Under the pieces are notes generated by a model. That model made no database searches and was not told the origin of the DNA. It was given only the letters and a program-made list of their open reading frames with translations. From an uncultured Eubacteriales bacterium (GTDB lineage: Bacteria; Bacillota; Clostridia; Oscillospirales; CAG-272), in contig CATLAS010000056.1 of NCBI GenBank assembly GCA_949878535.1, forward strand, positions 1 through 6,460: DNA of 6,460 nt, in the 5' to 3' direction. Of the stretch, positions 6,103-6,460 are shown piece after piece (position 1 is the first letter of the stretch; each line of letters begins with the position of its first letter). A program made the position numbers and the translations under genes.

Positions 6103-6460
6103 TCAATCCACCGCCGGCAGCATCTGTGCGAACTGCAAAAAGGATGCAAAGTCCATTGTTCCTGCCTGATCCAATGAACGCTCGCCCCGTACATGCAGAT
6201 AGTCGGTTATCAGGATCACCTGCATTCCTGCGTCCAGAGCTCCCATATCATCCATTGTATCGTTGCCTACCATCAAACATAGCTCGATCGGCGAGCCCAC
6301 AGCATCGGCTGCTTCTTTGAAATAGCCAGCTGACGGTTTGCAGTAGCGGCAGTTATCAAAGTTGGTGATATGGTCGAAGTCCTCGGGCGCAATTCCCGCC
6401 CAGACCATACGTCGGCGATTGGCGGACAGGGGAAATACCGGATTTGTAGCGCACACAAGC
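6103..6460 (-). CDS. HAD-family hydrolase, C-terminal part (N-terminus beyond window)
   Basis: The last 119 codons of a gene entering from the right edge and ending at TGA (6105-6103). It matches the C-terminal half of haloacid dehalogenase-like phosphatases. Visible are LVCATNPVFP with the motif II Thr (6447-6445), YCKPS with the motif III Lys (6339-6337), and GNDTMDD with the motif IV acidic residues (around 6261-6247), followed by DAGMQVILITDYL. The motif I nucleophile DxD and the cap domain would lie outside the window, so substrate class cannot be judged. A GTG at 6456-6454 is more likely an internal Val, since the motif II strand (VCATNP) begins there and the frame stays open to the edge. 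The gene has its own terminator and shows no evident functional link to glycogen synthesis. Confidence 0.85.
   Translation of the reverse strand, partial: LVCATNPVFPLSANRRRMVWAGIAPEDFDHITNFDNCRYCKPSAGYFKEAADAVGSPIELCLMVGNDTMDDMGALDAGMQVILITDYLHVRGERSLDQAGTMDFASFLQFAQMLPAVD

Noticed and set aside
5910..6194. Minus-strand 94-codon frame across the HAD gene 3' end and the gap
   Set aside because: It overlaps the HAD coding frame out of phase and runs through the terminator and repeats; its product is a translation of repeat sequence.

Overview
The window holds most of a bacterial glycogen-synthesis operon on the minus strand. It is transcribed from right to left in the order glgB (branching enzyme), glgC (ADP-glucose pyrophosphorylase), glgD (GlgC-like regulatory paralogue), glgA (glycogen synthase). 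The last gene runs off the left edge with no stop seen. The separate catalytic GlgC and degenerate GlgD, and this gene order (it matches the start of glgBCDAP in Bacillus subtilis), point to a Firmicute. The sequence is of middling GC content. It also has short GC-rich inverted repeats of a kind I associate with gut Clostridia of the Oscillospiraceae/Ruminococcaceae type. That taxonomic guess rests on recognition, not on a search.

Layout from right to left. (1) 6460-6103 is the C-terminal part of a HAD-family hydrolase on the minus strand, followed by an intrinsic terminator at 6079-6051. (2) 6102-5727 is a 376-base non-coding gap. It holds degenerate tandem hairpin units and a MITE-like palindromic element of about 173 bp, and probably also the operon promoter. 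(3) 5726-3819 is glgB. (4) 3806-2619 is glgC, 12 bases after glgB. (5) 2582-1446 is glgD, 36 bases after glgC. (6) 1449-1 is glgA, overlapping the glgD stop by four bases (TTGA) and starting at a TTG codon.

The genes work as one pathway in the cytoplasm. GlgC makes ADP-glucose from ATP and glucose-1-phosphate, probably modulated by or assembled with the degenerate paralogue GlgD. GlgA adds the glucose to alpha-1,4 chains and GlgB introduces alpha-1,6 branches. Tight spacing and the glgD/glgA overlap imply one transcript.

The coding content is a known system, and I see no undescribed defence, mobile or regulatory system. The points most worth a second look are an alanine in place of the conserved lysine of the GlgA ADP-glucose-binding loop, the TTG start of glgA, and the repeat-filled leader between the HAD gene and glgB.
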